Source: an uncultured Pelagibacteraceae bacterium (GTDB taxonomy: Bacteria > Pseudomonadota > Alphaproteobacteria > Pelagibacterales > Pelagibacteraceae). Taken from it: a stretch of DNA of 64,000 nucleotides. The notes under the pieces were generated by a model. The model was not told where the DNA came from. It ran no database searches and saw only the letters and a program-made list of their open reading frames with translations. Location: positions 186,001 through 250,000 of the forward strand of contig CACJLJ010000002.1 in the NCBI GenBank assembly GCA_902594235.1. Direction: 5' to 3'. Made by a program: the position numbers and the translations under genes. Shown here piece by piece: positions 19,419 to 28,322 of the stretch; position 1 is the stretch's first letter, and every line of letters starts with the position of its first letter.

Positions 19419-21346
19419 GATAGACACTCCTCGTATTCTTGTTCGTTTGATTGTTGATTTTTAGATTTATATACATTTGCTGTAACATCTGTTGATTTGG
19501 CATCATTGATGTTTTCAGCTCTTTGAATTGATTTTGACCTACAGTAATAAAGGCTTTTTAAACCCTTTTTCCAAGCATCAAAATGAATTTTGTGTAATTC
19601 TTTTTTATGAACATCGGCTGGCAAAAACAGATTTACGGACTGCGCTTGAGAAATAAATGGAGTTCTATCCCCACTTAAATCAATAATCCAATGTTGATTT
19701 AATTCGAAAGCAGTTTTAAAAACATCTTTTTCTAAATCTGTCAGAAAGTCTAAATGAGAAACTGATCCTTGATTTGTTGTGATTGTAGACCAAGTTTCAT
19801 CATCATTTTTACCATGACTTTCTAAAATTTCCTCTAAATATCTATTTCTAACGTTAAAGGATCCTGATAAAGTTTTATGTGTATAGCTATTAGCTGCAAT
19901 AGGCTCTACTCCTGGTGATGCTCCACCACAAATTATAGAAATAGATGCTGTTGGAGCTATTGCTGTTTTGTTTGAAAATCTTTCTTTATAACCATACTCA
20001 GCAGCATCAGGGCATGCCCCTCTTTCTTCAGCTAAATCTTTTGATGCTTGGTTAACTTTTTCATGAATGTTCCTAAAAATCTTTTTATTCCAAGCTTTGG
20101 CCATTACAGATTCAAGTGGAATTCTGTTTTTTTGTAAAAAAGAATGGAAGCCCATAACACCTAAACCAACACTTCTTTCTCTCTCTGCAGAATATTTTGC
20201 ATCTTTAAATTGCTCTGGCGCTTTTTTTATAAAATCAGATAAAACATTATCTAAAAATCTCATAACATCATTGATTATATTATCGTCATCTTTCCATTCT
20301 TCGTATTTTTCAATGTTCAAGGACGATAAGCAACAAACAGCTGTTCTATCTCTACCATCTTTATCAATACCAGTAGGTAAAGTTATTTCGCTACATAGGT
20401 TTGACGTCTTAACTGTTAGATTTGCTAATTTATGGTGTTGTGGAATTTGTCTATTAACTGTGTCAATATAAATTATATATGGTTCACCAGTTTCTATTCT
20501 CGCTGTTAACAATCTTATCCATAAATTTCTTGCTGAAATTGTTTGTTGAACAGAGCCATCAACTGGACTTTTTAAAGCCCATTGTTCATCGGTTTCAACT
20601 GCACGCATGAATGCATCTGAAACAAGAACACCATGATGAAGATTTAAAGATTTTCTGTTTGGATCACCTCCAGTTGGTCTACGCATTTCAATAAATTCCT
20701 CGATTTCAGGATGATCTATTGGAAGGTAGCATGCAGCCGAGCCTCTTCTTAATGATCCCTGGCTGATAGCCATCGTTAATGAGTCCATTACTTTAATAAA
20801 AGGAATGATCCCCGAAGTCTTACCAACTCTACCAATTTTTTCTCCAATAGATCTTAAATTTCCCCAATAACTTCCTATGCCACCGCCTTTTGCAGCTAAC
20901 CAAACGTTTTCACTCCAAAGGTCTAAAATGCCACCTAAACTATCAGATGCTTCATTTAAAAAACATGAGATAGGCAATCCTCTTTTTGTTCCACCATTTG
21001 ACAAAACAGGAGTAGCTGGCATAAACCAAAGATTACTTATATAATTGTAAATTCTTTGTGCGTGAAGATTATCATCTGCATAAGTGCTAGCTACCCTCGC
21101 AAATAAATCTTGAAAAGATTCATTTTGACCTAAATATCTGTCTTTTAAAGTAGCCTTACCAAAATCTGTCAGATTAGAGTCTCTGGATCGGTCAATTTTA
21201 ATAATGATTCCTTTATCGTTTTGAAAAAGTTCTGTTTCATTATTTAGTGAAAAAAGATCAGGTCTATTGTTTTTTGGAAGATCTTTAACTTCAGGGCTAT
21301 ATTCAGAGACAGCTTTCTTTATGGCCTGCGATAGTATTTTATTCAT
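19409..21346 (-). CDS. nrdA: Ribonucleotide reductase class I large (catalytic) subunit
   Basis: Reduces NDPs to dNDPs. The 645 residues are about 110 shorter than E. coli NrdA: the N-terminal ATP cone that gives dATP feedback control is not recognisable. Catalytic features remain, namely the Cys in LPISCF, SNLCSEI (Asn, Cys, Glu), AVCCLSSLN, the radical-transfer tyrosine pair in LYYCRS, and the C-terminal CLSC redox pair (Cys641/Cys644). The promoter lies so close to the ATG that the mRNA may be nearly leaderless. Confidence 0.95.
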   Translation of the reverse strand: MNKILSQAIKKAVSEYSPEVKDLPKNNRPDLFSLNNETELFQNDKGIIIKIDRSRDSNLTDFGKATLKDRYLGQNESFQDLFARVASTYADDNLHAQRIYNYISNLWFMPATPVLSNGGTKRGLPISCFLNEASDSLGGILDLWSENVWLAAKGGGIGSYWGNLRSIGEKIGRVGKTSGIIPFIKVMDSLTMAISQGSLRRGSAACYLPIDHPEIEEFIEMRRPTGGDPNRKSLNLHHGVLVSDAFMRAVETDEQWALKSPVDGSVQQTISARNLWIRLLTARIETGEPYIIYIDTVNRQIPQHHKLANLTVKTSNLCSEITLPTGIDKDGRDRTAVCCLSSLNIEKYEEWKDDDNIINDVMRFLDNVLSDFIKKAPEQFKDAKYSAERERSVGLGVMGFHSFLQKNRIPLESVMAKAWNKKIFRNIHEKVNQASKDLAEERGACPDAAEYGYKERFSNKTAIAPTASISIICGGASPGVEPIAANSYTHKTLSGSFNVRNRYLEEILESHGKNDDETWSTITTNQGSVSHLDFLTDLEKDVFKTAFELNQHWIIDLSGDRTPFISQAQSVNLFLPADVHKKELHKIHFDAWKKGLKSLYYCRSKSIQRAENINDAKSTDVTANVYKSKNQQSNEQEYEECLSCQ

Positions 21347-21355
21347 TTATTTGTT

Positions 21356-21384
21356 ATTATATTTTGTTATTTTTACGAAAACAA
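21356..21384 (-). promoter_or_regulatory. Putative promoter of nrdA-nrdB
   Basis: On the minus strand TTGTTT (21384-21379) is followed after exactly 17 bases by a consensus TATAAT (21361-21356). The predicted start near 21349 is only about three bases before the nrdA ATG at 21346, implying a very short leader. The -35 box overlaps the perfect dyad at 21381-21395. Confidence 0.65.
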
Positions 21385-21395
21385 CTATATGTTGT
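21381..21395. promoter_or_regulatory. Candidate nrd operator dyad
   Basis: The 15-base sequence ACAACTATATGTTGT is a perfect inverted repeat (ACAAC, TATAT centre, GTTGT) overlapping the nrdA -35 box. A weaker inverted repeat, TTGGTAT/ATACTAA, follows at 21402-21419. Position and ATAT core recall NrdR boxes, but the odd length and about 22-base centre spacing differ from the classical pair of 16-mers spaced about 31 bases, so assignment to NrdR is tentative. Confidence 0.45.
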
Positions 21396-21505
21396 ATGCG
21401 CTTGGTATTGATATACTAAATATCTAGCAAATCAATAGAACATTTATAGAACAGTATAAAAAAAATTCAACTATAAAAATGAAAAAAAGGTAAGTAATTA
21501 ACAGG

Positions 21506-22963
21506 ATGACTCAGTCAATAAAAATTGATCCTTTAGGTTTTAGAGAATATGACGCACGGTGGATTTATGAGAAAGACATAAATGCACAGGGAATCACTGA
21601 GCTTGGTAAAGGGTTAGGAACTCAAATTAAGAAACACACTAAAAAAGAAAATCCAAATGTAATAGTTGGGCATGATTACAGATCTTACAGCGAAGAAATA
21701 AAAACTGCTCTCAAAAAAGGTTTAAAATCAACTGGGTGTTTTATTGAAGACATAGGATTATCTTTGTCACCAATGGTTTATTTTGCACAATTTAATTTAA
21801 AAGCTGATGCAATAGCAATGATTACTGCTAGTCATAATGAAAATGGTTGGACTGGAGTAAAAATGGGTATCAAAAAAGGATTAACTCACGCCCCAGAAGA
21901 AATGAAGGAATTAAAAGAAATTACTTTAAGAAAAAATTTTTCTACCGGAGAGGGAAAAGAAAAACAAACAAAAGATTTTAGCAAAATTTACAAAGAAGAT
22001 TTAATCAATAATAATAAGATAAATAAAAAAATAAAAGCGGTTGTTGCTTGTGGAAATGGTACTGCAGGTATTTTTGCTCCCGATATTTTAAGAGGAATAG
22101 GGTGTGAAGTAATTGAATTAGACTGTAATCTAGATTGGAATTTTCCAAAATATAATCCTAATCCAGAAGATTTAAAAATGCTCCATGAAATTTCTAAATC
22201 AGTAAAAGAAAATAATGCTGATATTGGTTTTGGTTTTGATGGTGACGGAGATCGTGTAGGAGTGATTGATAATAATGGAAATGAAATATTTTCTGATAAG
22301 ATAGGATTATTAATAGCACGTAATCTATCTAATTCTCATAAAAATTCTAAATTTATAATTGATGTAAAATCAACAGGATTATTCATAAATGATAAAATTT
22401 TAAAAAAAAATAATTGTGAGACTATATATTGGAAGACAGGACATTCGCACATAAAAAGAAAAGTTAATATTGAAAAAGCTTTAGCTGGTTTTGAAAAAAG
22501 TGGACATTTCTTTTTTAATCAACCAATTGGCTATGGTTATGATGATGGTGTCAATTCAGCAATTCAAGTTTGTCACTTATTATGTAATCAAAATAAGAAA
22601 TTAAGTGAATTAATAAAAGAACTACCAAAAACTTACCAATCGCCAACTATGGCTCCTTATTGTAAAGATGAAGAAAAATATAAAGTTGTTGATGATTTGA
22701 TTGGTACAATCAAAAAATTAAAAGAAGAAAATATAAAAATTGATAATCAGGAGATTAAAGAAATATTAACCGTTAATGGAATAAGATTTTCTTTTGAAGA
22801 CGGATCATGGGGTCTCATTAGAGCATCATCAAATAAGCCATCGTTAGTAATTGTCACTGAAAGTCCAGTCTCTGATGAGAGAAAATTAAAAATTTTCAAA
22901 TTTATTGATGATCTACTTCAAAAAACTAAAAAAATTGGAGAGTACGATCAAAAGATACAATAA
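21506..22963 (+). CDS. Phosphomannomutase/phosphoglucomutase
   Basis: A 485-residue alpha-D-phosphohexomutase that interconverts hexose-1- and hexose-6-phosphates for glycan synthesis. The catalytic phosphoserine is Ser109 in TASHNENGW; the magnesium loop DGDGDR lies near residue 245, the sugar-binding loop is GFEKSGHFFF, and a C-terminal phosphate-binding RASSNKPSL is present. N-terminal FREYDARWIY resembles AlgC/ManB-type enzymes. AACAGG just before the ATG is a weak ribosome site. It is divergent from nrdA and shares the 160-base intergenic region with its promoter. Confidence 0.9.
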   Translation: MTQSIKIDPLGFREYDARWIYEKDINAQGITELGKGLGTQIKKHTKKENPNVIVGHDYRSYSEEIKTALKKGLKSTGCFIEDIGLSLSPMVYFAQFNLKADAIAMITASHNENGWTGVKMGIKKGLTHAPEEMKELKEITLRKNFSTGEGKEKQTKDFSKIYKEDLINNNKINKKIKAVVACGNGTAGIFAPDILRGIGCEVIELDCNLDWNFPKYNPNPEDLKMLHEISKSVKENNADIGFGFDGDGDRVGVIDNNGNEIFSDKIGLLIARNLSNSHKNSKFIIDVKSTGLFINDKILKKNNCETIYWKTGHSHIKRKVNIEKALAGFEKSGHFFFNQPIGYGYDDGVNSAIQVCHLLCNQNKKLSELIKELPKTYQSPTMAPYCKDEEKYKVVDDLIGTIKKLKEENIKIDNQEIKEILTVNGIRFSFEDGSWGLIRASSNKPSLVIVTESPVSDERKLKIFKFIDDLLQKTKKIGEYDQKIQ

Positions 22964-22966
22964 AGT

Positions 22967-24082
22967 TTATTTATTATTTTCATTTTCACCATGTCTATCA
23001 GTGTCAACTAGGGATTTTTCACCTTCATCATTTGTTTGTTCAGTGGTTTGATCATTATAAAATTTCTTAATTAATTCCTCTTCTTTTTTCTTTTGTTCTA
23101 AATCAAATTTGTCCTCCCATTCCTTAATTCTTCTATTTTCCTCTCGTATACGATCCTCTTCTTCTGCTTTAGCTTTTAATGCCAACTGTCTTTCCTCTTC
23201 AATTCTCTTTTGCCTCTCCTCTTCTTTTCTTAGTTCTTCCTCTTTTTCTCTTTGCTCTCTTTCAGTATTAATTCTCTCCTGTTCAGCAGCTTTTATTTTT
23301 TCCTCCTTTTCTCTTAATTCATCCTCTTTTTCTCTTTGAATCGCTTGCTCTTTTAAGAGTTGTCTTTGAAGTTCTTGTTGTCTATCTATTTCAAGTTGTC
23401 TTAATCTATTTTCGGTTTCTCTTAACTTTTCTTCTTCATATTTTAATTTTCTTGCAGCCTCACGAATTTTTTGTTCCTCATCTAATCTTTTTTGTCTTTC
23501 AATTTCTTGTAATCTTAGTTTTTCTTGTCTATCTCTCTCTTTTTCTTCTCTTATTTTTTGATTTTCAATTTGTTTTAATCTTAATTGCTCTTCCTTAATC
23601 TTTATTTTTTCCTCTCTTACTCTTTGTCTTTCAAGCATTCTCATACGAAGTTCTTCCTCGCGTAATCTTCTCGTTTCTTCTCTTATTTTTCTTGCTTCTT
23701 CATCTTTAATTTTTTGATTTTCAATTTTTAATCTTTTTGCTTCAATTTTTTTTCTTTTTTCCTCATTTTTTCGCACTTGTTTTTCATTATCTATTACCTG
23801 TTTTTTTTGTGCCAAAATTTGTTTTTTTGCCTCTCTTAATTTATCCAATCTCTCTTTGCGTTCCTGTTTTTTTTGGACTAAAATTTGCTTTTTCTCCTCT
23901 TTTTTTCTATTCTTTTCATCTTTTATTTTTTTTCTATCTCTTTCTGTTTTTAAATTATCATAATAATTTGTTAGTCTATTTTTTACATTTGATACAAAAT
24001 CATTTGTTGAAAATACGAATTTATTGAAATCTAATTCGTTTTTTTTTTTTGATTTTTTTTTACTTGGTTTATTCAATTTCAT
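22967..24082 (-). CDS. Highly charged single-helix or coiled-coil protein, function unknown
   Basis: A 371-residue protein with no recognised catalytic domain. After a Lys-rich N-terminus (about residues 1-60) a long block to about residue 345 is almost entirely Glu, Lys, Arg and Gln with regular Leu/Ile, in repeats such as RLREEELRMRMLER and REKEEKIKAAEQER. The i/i+4 opposite-charge pattern suggests a very long stable helix: either a single-alpha-helix rod or a coiled coil. No signal peptide or transmembrane segment is seen. The end (TEQTNDEGEKS onward) is acidic and disordered. It could be a structural or spacer protein; no function can be assigned. Confidence 0.7.
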   Translation of the reverse strand: MKLNKPSKKKSKKKNELDFNKFVFSTNDFVSNVKNRLTNYYDNLKTERDRKKIKDEKNRKKEEKKQILVQKKQERKERLDKLREAKKQILAQKKQVIDNEKQVRKNEEKRKKIEAKRLKIENQKIKDEEARKIREETRRLREEELRMRMLERQRVREEKIKIKEEQLRLKQIENQKIREEKERDRQEKLRLQEIERQKRLDEEQKIREAARKLKYEEEKLRETENRLRQLEIDRQQELQRQLLKEQAIQREKEDELREKEEKIKAAEQERINTEREQREKEEELRKEEERQKRIEEERQLALKAKAEEEDRIREENRRIKEWEDKFDLEQKKKEEELIKKFYNDQTTEQTNDEGEKSLVDTDRHGENENNK

Positions 24083-24248
24083 AATAAAAAAATAACAATT
24101 TATAGTTCTTAAAAATATGCTCCGTGTGTTTAAATTGAGTTTAAGATACCAGTGAAATTGAAATGATGCAATTCTTGCGTGTAGATTTTTTGTCTTTTTT
24201 GTTTTTTTTAAAATTTAATTTACGAAGAATCAGATACAGGAGCCTTAT

Positions 24249-24578
24249 ATGTTTAAAATTATTAAAAAATTCCTGCTAATTACCAGCCTTTTTTTATTAA
24301 ATAATTGTGCACCATCTGGTGTTACTTTTTTGGGTCCAATATTTACAGGAGCAAAAACTGGTAGTATTTATCAAGCTTCTTTATCATACAGTACAGGAAG
24401 AATAATGACAGAATTAACTCCTGAAATCGTTACTACTCAGGATTTAACTAAAACTTTAAATCAAAAAATAGATTTACCAGATATTCCTTATATAGATAAA
24501 GATCCTATTATTCTTACAGCCTATAAAGTATATAAAATAAAAATCTCTGATAATATTGATTTCGAGCCTCTTCCTTAA
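24249..24578 (+). CDS. Small putative lipoprotein
   Basis: A 109-residue exported protein. The N-terminus has two Lys, a hydrophobic stretch LLITSLFLL and a Cys at about residue 20 in LLNNCAPSG, a non-ideal lipobox (Asn at -1). The remainder is short, with a central Thr/Ser-rich segment and the ending IDFEPLP. AGGAG precedes the ATG by several bases. I do not recognise a family; it is probably a small periplasm-facing outer-membrane lipoprotein. A strong hairpin plus T-run follows. Confidence 0.6.
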   Translation: MFKIIKKFLLITSLFLLNNCAPSGVTFLGPIFTGAKTGSIYQASLSYSTGRIMTELTPEIVTTQDLTKTLNQKIDLPDIPYIDKDPIILTAYKVYKIKISDNIDFEPLP

Positions 24579-24632
24579 AAGTTATTCACATTAAGATAAA
24601 TTCAATTAATACGAGTTTTATAAAAATATCAG

Positions 24633-24692
24633 AATCAATTAAATTGATTAATGAGGGTGGTAGAGGGAGACTGAAGCCACCCCTTTTTTTTT
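24633..24692 (+). terminator. Rho-independent terminator after the lipoprotein gene, with adjacent dyad
   Basis: GGGTGG (24655-24660) pairs with CCACCC (24677-24682) around a 16-base loop, followed by nine T residues (24684-24692). Just upstream, AATCAATT (24633-24640) and AATTGATT (24642-24649) form a perfect 8-bp inverted repeat. The T-run orientation suits termination of plus-strand transcription; it ends inside the stop codon of the convergent TSUP gene. Confidence 0.7.
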
Positions 24693-25476
24693 AGAGCGCT
24701 GAGTATCTTAAAACAAAAATCGTTCCCACAAAATACAGAAATATACCAAAGAATACCTGGAGTTTTGTTTTATCAATTTTATGAGCTGAGTTAGCTCCAA
24801 TTCTTGCCATGATCATTGTAATTGGGATAAAAATTAAAAAAGCAGGTACATTTATAAACCCTATGCTTAATGGTAAACTAACTTTTAATATAAATCCTGA
24901 ATACCAAAAGCCAATAGCACCACACAAAGCGATAACAAAACCAATTGTTGCAGCACTCCCAATTGCTTTTTTAATTGGATATCCAAAATATTTTAAAATA
25001 GGTACATTCATAACTGCACCACCTATCCCCATTGGAGCTGAAATAAAGCCAGATAACAATCCAAAAATAATTCTAAAGTGTAATTTAAATTTATTTTTAC
25101 TAACTTTTTGTTGATTAGAATTAATTAACAAATACGTGCCTAGACAAAAAACAACAATTGTGAAAAAAATAACTAACAATTTTGTTTTAGCCATAGCAGC
25201 AAATGTTGTTCCTAATAAAACTCCTATAATTACGAATAATCCATAAGTTTTAACTAAATTTTGGTCAACAGATTTATGTTTATTGTGAGTATACACTGAT
25301 ACCAAAGAGGTTGGTATTATAATTGCAAAAGATGTTCCAACTGCTAGATGCATCAAATAATTTGTATCTACGCCTAATGCTTCAAATAAAAAAAAAAGAA
25401 AAGGGACTGTAATTAATCCACCACCAATACCAAATAAACCTGCAAAAAAACCAACTGGAAATGCTGTGGCTATCAT
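24691..25476 (-). CDS. TSUP (TauE/SafE) family membrane permease
   Basis: A 261-residue integral membrane protein of the DUF81/TauE-SafE group, which exports or imports sulfite, sulfoacetate or related small organic anions. The twin family signatures GLFGIGGGLITVPFLFF (N-terminal half) and APMGIGGAVMNVPIL (C-terminal half) reveal the internal duplication; about eight transmembrane helices are apparent. The substrate cannot be read from sequence. It is followed on the same strand by nothing related, and its upstream neighbour is dus. Confidence 0.85.
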   Translation of the reverse strand: MIATAFPVGFFAGLFGIGGGLITVPFLFFLFEALGVDTNYLMHLAVGTSFAIIIPTSLVSVYTHNKHKSVDQNLVKTYGLFVIIGVLLGTTFAAMAKTKLLVIFFTIVVFCLGTYLLINSNQQKVSKNKFKLHFRIIFGLLSGFISAPMGIGGAVMNVPILKYFGYPIKKAIGSAATIGFVIALCGAIGFWYSGFILKVSLPLSIGFINVPAFLIFIPITMIMARIGANSAHKIDKTKLQVFFGIFLYFVGTIFVLRYSAL

Positions 25477-25525
25477 TAAGATAATATAAATAGAATATTG
25501 ATCAGATAAAATTGAATTAAGCAGA

Positions 25526-26509
25526 CTAACCTACTCTTCTCTCAATATTATTAAATTTTATTTTATCCATAATATGATCAATTTTTTGAACATCAGCATC
25601 ACGAACACACATATTTTCGCTTAAATATCTTTTCCAATGACTTGCACCAGACTGACCATGAAATAAACCAAGAGTGTGTCTCATTATTTGATTTAGTTTA
25701 GTACCTTTTTTTAATTCATTTTTTACATATGGTATTAGTTTTTCAATTATCTCCTGTCTAGTTGGTATATTTTCATTTTTAAATATCTCTTTTTCAATTT
25801 CTGCCAACAAATATGGTGTATGGTATGCTGCTCTACCAATCATTACACCATCAGTTTTTTTAAGATGATCATTCACTTCTTTAACAGAAGTTATTCCACC
25901 ATTTATAATAATTTCATCCTTAGAAAAATCTTTTTTAAGATTATAAACATAATCATATTTTAATGGAGGAATATTAAGGTTTTGTTTGGGGGTAAACTTT
26001 CCTAACATTGCTTTTCTTGCATGTATTATAAAAGTTTTAATTCCTGTAGATTTTAAGATAGATATAAAATTATGAAAATTTTCGTAATCTTCTACATTAT
26101 CATATCCAATTCTTGTTTTGATTGTTACTGGTAGTTTAGTAGAAGCTTGCATTTTACTTAAGCAATCTGCAACTAAGTTTGGCTCTTTCATCAAACAAGC
26201 TCCAAATTTATTTTTTTCAACTTTTTTACTTGGACAGCCTAAATTTAAATTTATTTCATCATAACCAAAATCCTCTCCAATTTTAGAGGCTTCGGCCAAA
26301 AGTTTAGGTGAAGAACCACCTATTTGTAATGCAACTGGTTTTTCATTAATATTAAATTCTAATAATTTCTTTTTGTTACCTCTGTTAATTGCCTCATCAA
26401 CAATCATCTCAGTATATAAAAGGGTATTCTTTGAAATTAACCTTAGAAAATATCTTTCATGACGATCTGTACAGTCCATCATAGGAGCTACAGAAACTGT
26501 TCTGTTCAT
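25526..26509 (-). CDS. dusA: tRNA-dihydrouridine synthase (DusA type)
   Basis: FMN enzyme reducing D-loop uridines in tRNA. Using the ATG at 26509 (a TTG lies two codons earlier) it has 327 residues. Signatures are SVAPMMDCTDRHERYF at the N-terminus, catalytic Cys92 in LNLGCPSKKV, KTRIGYD, FIIHARKAMLGKFTP and GVMIGRAAYHTPY. MMDCTDRH and the HARKA..G pattern favour DusA over DusB/C. It follows rpoZ closely on the same strand. Confidence 0.9.
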   Translation of the reverse strand: MNRTVSVAPMMDCTDRHERYFLRLISKNTLLYTEMIVDEAINRGNKKKLLEFNINEKPVALQIGGSSPKLLAEASKIGEDFGYDEINLNLGCPSKKVEKNKFGACLMKEPNLVADCLSKMQASTKLPVTIKTRIGYDNVEDYENFHNFISILKSTGIKTFIIHARKAMLGKFTPKQNLNIPPLKYDYVYNLKKDFSKDEIIINGGITSVKEVNDHLKKTDGVMIGRAAYHTPYLLAEIEKEIFKNENIPTRQEIIEKLIPYVKNELKKGTKLNQIMRHTLGLFHGQSGASHWKRYLSENMCVRDADVQKIDHIMDKIKFNNIERRVG

Positions 26510-26531
26510 TTCCAAACTTTATAATATTTGA

Positions 26532-27062
26532 TTAAGAATTTGAACCATCAGTTTCATCTGAATTTACATCTGGTTCTTGATTTTCACTTTCAGAAACTTC
26601 TTCTAATGAAACCTCCTCGTCATTTTTTTCATCAGATAATGGTGTCTCAACATCTGGCTGAGCTGTTTGAGATAATTCAGCTAAATCATCTTTTGATACT
26701 TTAATTTTTTCTGGAGTTTTTCTAGCTCTTTTTGAAGGAAGAATGGGAGCACCACTTTTTGAAATTTCACCTTTATATAAGTTTTCAAAATCATCACCTA
26801 CATCTTCATCATCTTCAGCTCCATCATCAACTTGTTCAACGTGTTTTCTTAATTTATACACAGCACTTTCAGTAAGATCAGGAACTTTTATATTTTCCTC
26901 AGCAATTTCTCTTAGTGCTATTACTGTATTTTTATCGTTGTCTCTATCTAGGGTTGGTTCAATACCTGAATTTAGTTGAGTTGCTCTTTCTTTTGCAACT
27001 AAAACTAATTCGTAAGGACTATCAACTTTATCGATGCAATCTTCTACTGTGACTCTAGCCAT
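26532..27062 (-). CDS. rpoZ: DNA-directed RNA polymerase omega subunit with long acidic tail
   Basis: Omega assists folding and assembly of the beta-prime subunit. Residues 1-75 are a standard omega ([14 protein letters not shown]-like [15 protein letters not shown], then [11 protein letters not shown]). The normal protein is about 70-130 residues; this one is 176. From about residue 76 the chain becomes very acidic and disordered ([19 protein letters not shown], then Glu/Asp/Ser-rich to the end) with one basic island [16 protein letters not shown]. The tail may contact polymerase, regulators or DNA, but this is inference. Confidence 0.9.
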   Translation of the reverse strand: MARVTVEDCIDKVDSPYELVLVAKERATQLNSGIEPTLDRDNDKNTVIALREIAEENIKVPDLTESAVYKLRKHVEQVDDGAEDDEDVGDDFENLYKGEISKSGAPILPSKRARKTPEKIKVSKDDLAELSQTAQPDVETPLSDEKNDEEVSLEEVSESENQEPDVNSDETDGSNS

Positions 27063-27105
27063 GCGGAGTATCTACACAGTACGTTGAAAAAAATCAAGGA
27101 GATTT

Positions 27106-28314
27106 TTAAATATATTCTGGATTCAGCTTGTTTCTAGCAAAAAATAATAAGATCAAAGAGACTAAAATATAGATAAATGATACAATGGCAATTTGCTCAA
27201 TAGAATAACCTTTATCTATTAAAAAACCAAATAAAGCCGTTCCAAAGGCAGTAGAGAAAACCATTAAAGCTGTAGTTAAAGCTTTGATTGATCCAATAAA
27301 CTTTACACCATAAATTTCAGCCCATGTTGATGAGCCTAAAACATTGGCTAGACCATTGGAAATTCCAATTAAACCAAGAAAAACAAAAGAGGTAATTGGA
27401 TTGTCAAAGTAAAATAAAACTAATGTAGAAAACAGCAAAGGTATATTCATAAAAATTAAAAGTTTTCTACTAGTAAATTTATCAATTAAAAAGCCAGAAC
27501 CTAACAAAGTAACAACAGATAATATTGAATAAACCATAAATGATTGGGCAATAACAAAGGAACCCCATTCTTTAGCTTCAGTGATGAAAGATTGATAAAC
27601 AAATACACCTGTTGCAATCCATGGCATTGCTAACATATTTAAACAAACTATATAAAATCTGTAATCTTTTAAAACTTCAATTCTTTTCCATTGTTTGATT
27701 TCTTTTATTGCAGTTTCATTTGAATCTATTTGTTCCCTTGTATCGAAATCTAATTTTTTGATTAAAAAAGATGATGCTAATGGTAAAAAAAATAGAACCA
27801 AAATAGAAATAGATATCCAAATATTTTGCCAGGCAGTGATAGTAAGTAAATAAACAATTAGAACAGGTAGAATAAATTCTGCTGTTGAAAGACCAAACCA
27901 ACCAAAACTAAGAGCTTTCCCCCTAGATTTGGTAAAATATCTTGCAATAGTTGTCGTAGCGGTATGAGACATCAATCCTTGACCTGAAAATCTCATCAAA
28001 AAAACAGCTATGAATAAAAAAATGATGGATGATATTTTTGAAAAGAAAAAACAGGAAAAAGACAAAAGCAAAGTTACATAAAAAGCAAATTTAAAAATAT
28101 TAATATCATCAATTTTTTTACCAACCCAAATTAAAACAAAACTGCTTAGTAGTGTTGCTGAGGCATAAATTGAGCCAAATTGTCCATGAGTGATTGATAG
28201 TGTTTCTCTTATGCTGGAATTAAATAAACCTAAAAAAAAACTCTGTCCAAAGCTAGAAAAAAATGTAAAAATAAAACCAAATATAATTACTTTAAAATTT
28301 AAACTTTTAAACAT
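27106..28314 (-). CDS. Major facilitator superfamily transporter
   Basis: A 402-residue protein with about twelve hydrophobic helices and a central cytoplasmic loop rich in charged residues (about residues 190-215). The helix 2-3 loop motif is weakly kept as WVGKKIDD, and its mirrored copy as LIDKFTSRK. A substrate cannot be predicted. It is divergent, with eight intervening bases, from the hydroxyacid dehydrogenase gene, which may be a functional hint (for example uptake of a hydroxyacid). Confidence 0.8.
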   Translation of the reverse strand: MFKSLNFKVIIFGFIFTFFSSFGQSFFLGLFNSSIRETLSITHGQFGSIYASATLLSSFVLIWVGKKIDDINIFKFAFYVTLLLSFSCFFFSKISSIIFLFIAVFLMRFSGQGLMSHTATTTIARYFTKSRGKALSFGWFGLSTAEFILPVLIVYLLTITAWQNIWISISILVLFFLPLASSFLIKKLDFDTREQIDSNETAIKEIKQWKRIEVLKDYRFYIVCLNMLAMPWIATGVFVYQSFITEAKEWGSFVIAQSFMVYSILSVVTLLGSGFLIDKFTSRKLLIFMNIPLLFSTLVLFYFDNPITSFVFLGLIGISNGLANVLGSSTWAEIYGVKFIGSIKALTTALMVFSTAFGTALFGFLIDKGYSIEQIAIVSFIYILVSLILLFFARNKLNPEYI

Positions 28315-28322
28315 AAAAAATT

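Noticed and set aside
20067-20471. 134-residue plus-strand frame inside nrdA
   Set aside because: Lies antisense to a well-supported gene, has no ribosome site or recognisable domain, and its composition is that of reverse-complemented coding sequence.
23000-24000. DNA repeat array or CRISPR in the repetitive region
   Set aside because: The repetition is at protein level with varied codons; there are no uniform repeats with unique spacers.
23109-24027. Ser/Phe/Leu-rich plus-strand frames opposite the charged-helix gene
   Set aside because: They are mirror images of Glu/Lys/Arg codons on the real strand and would be low-complexity artefacts.
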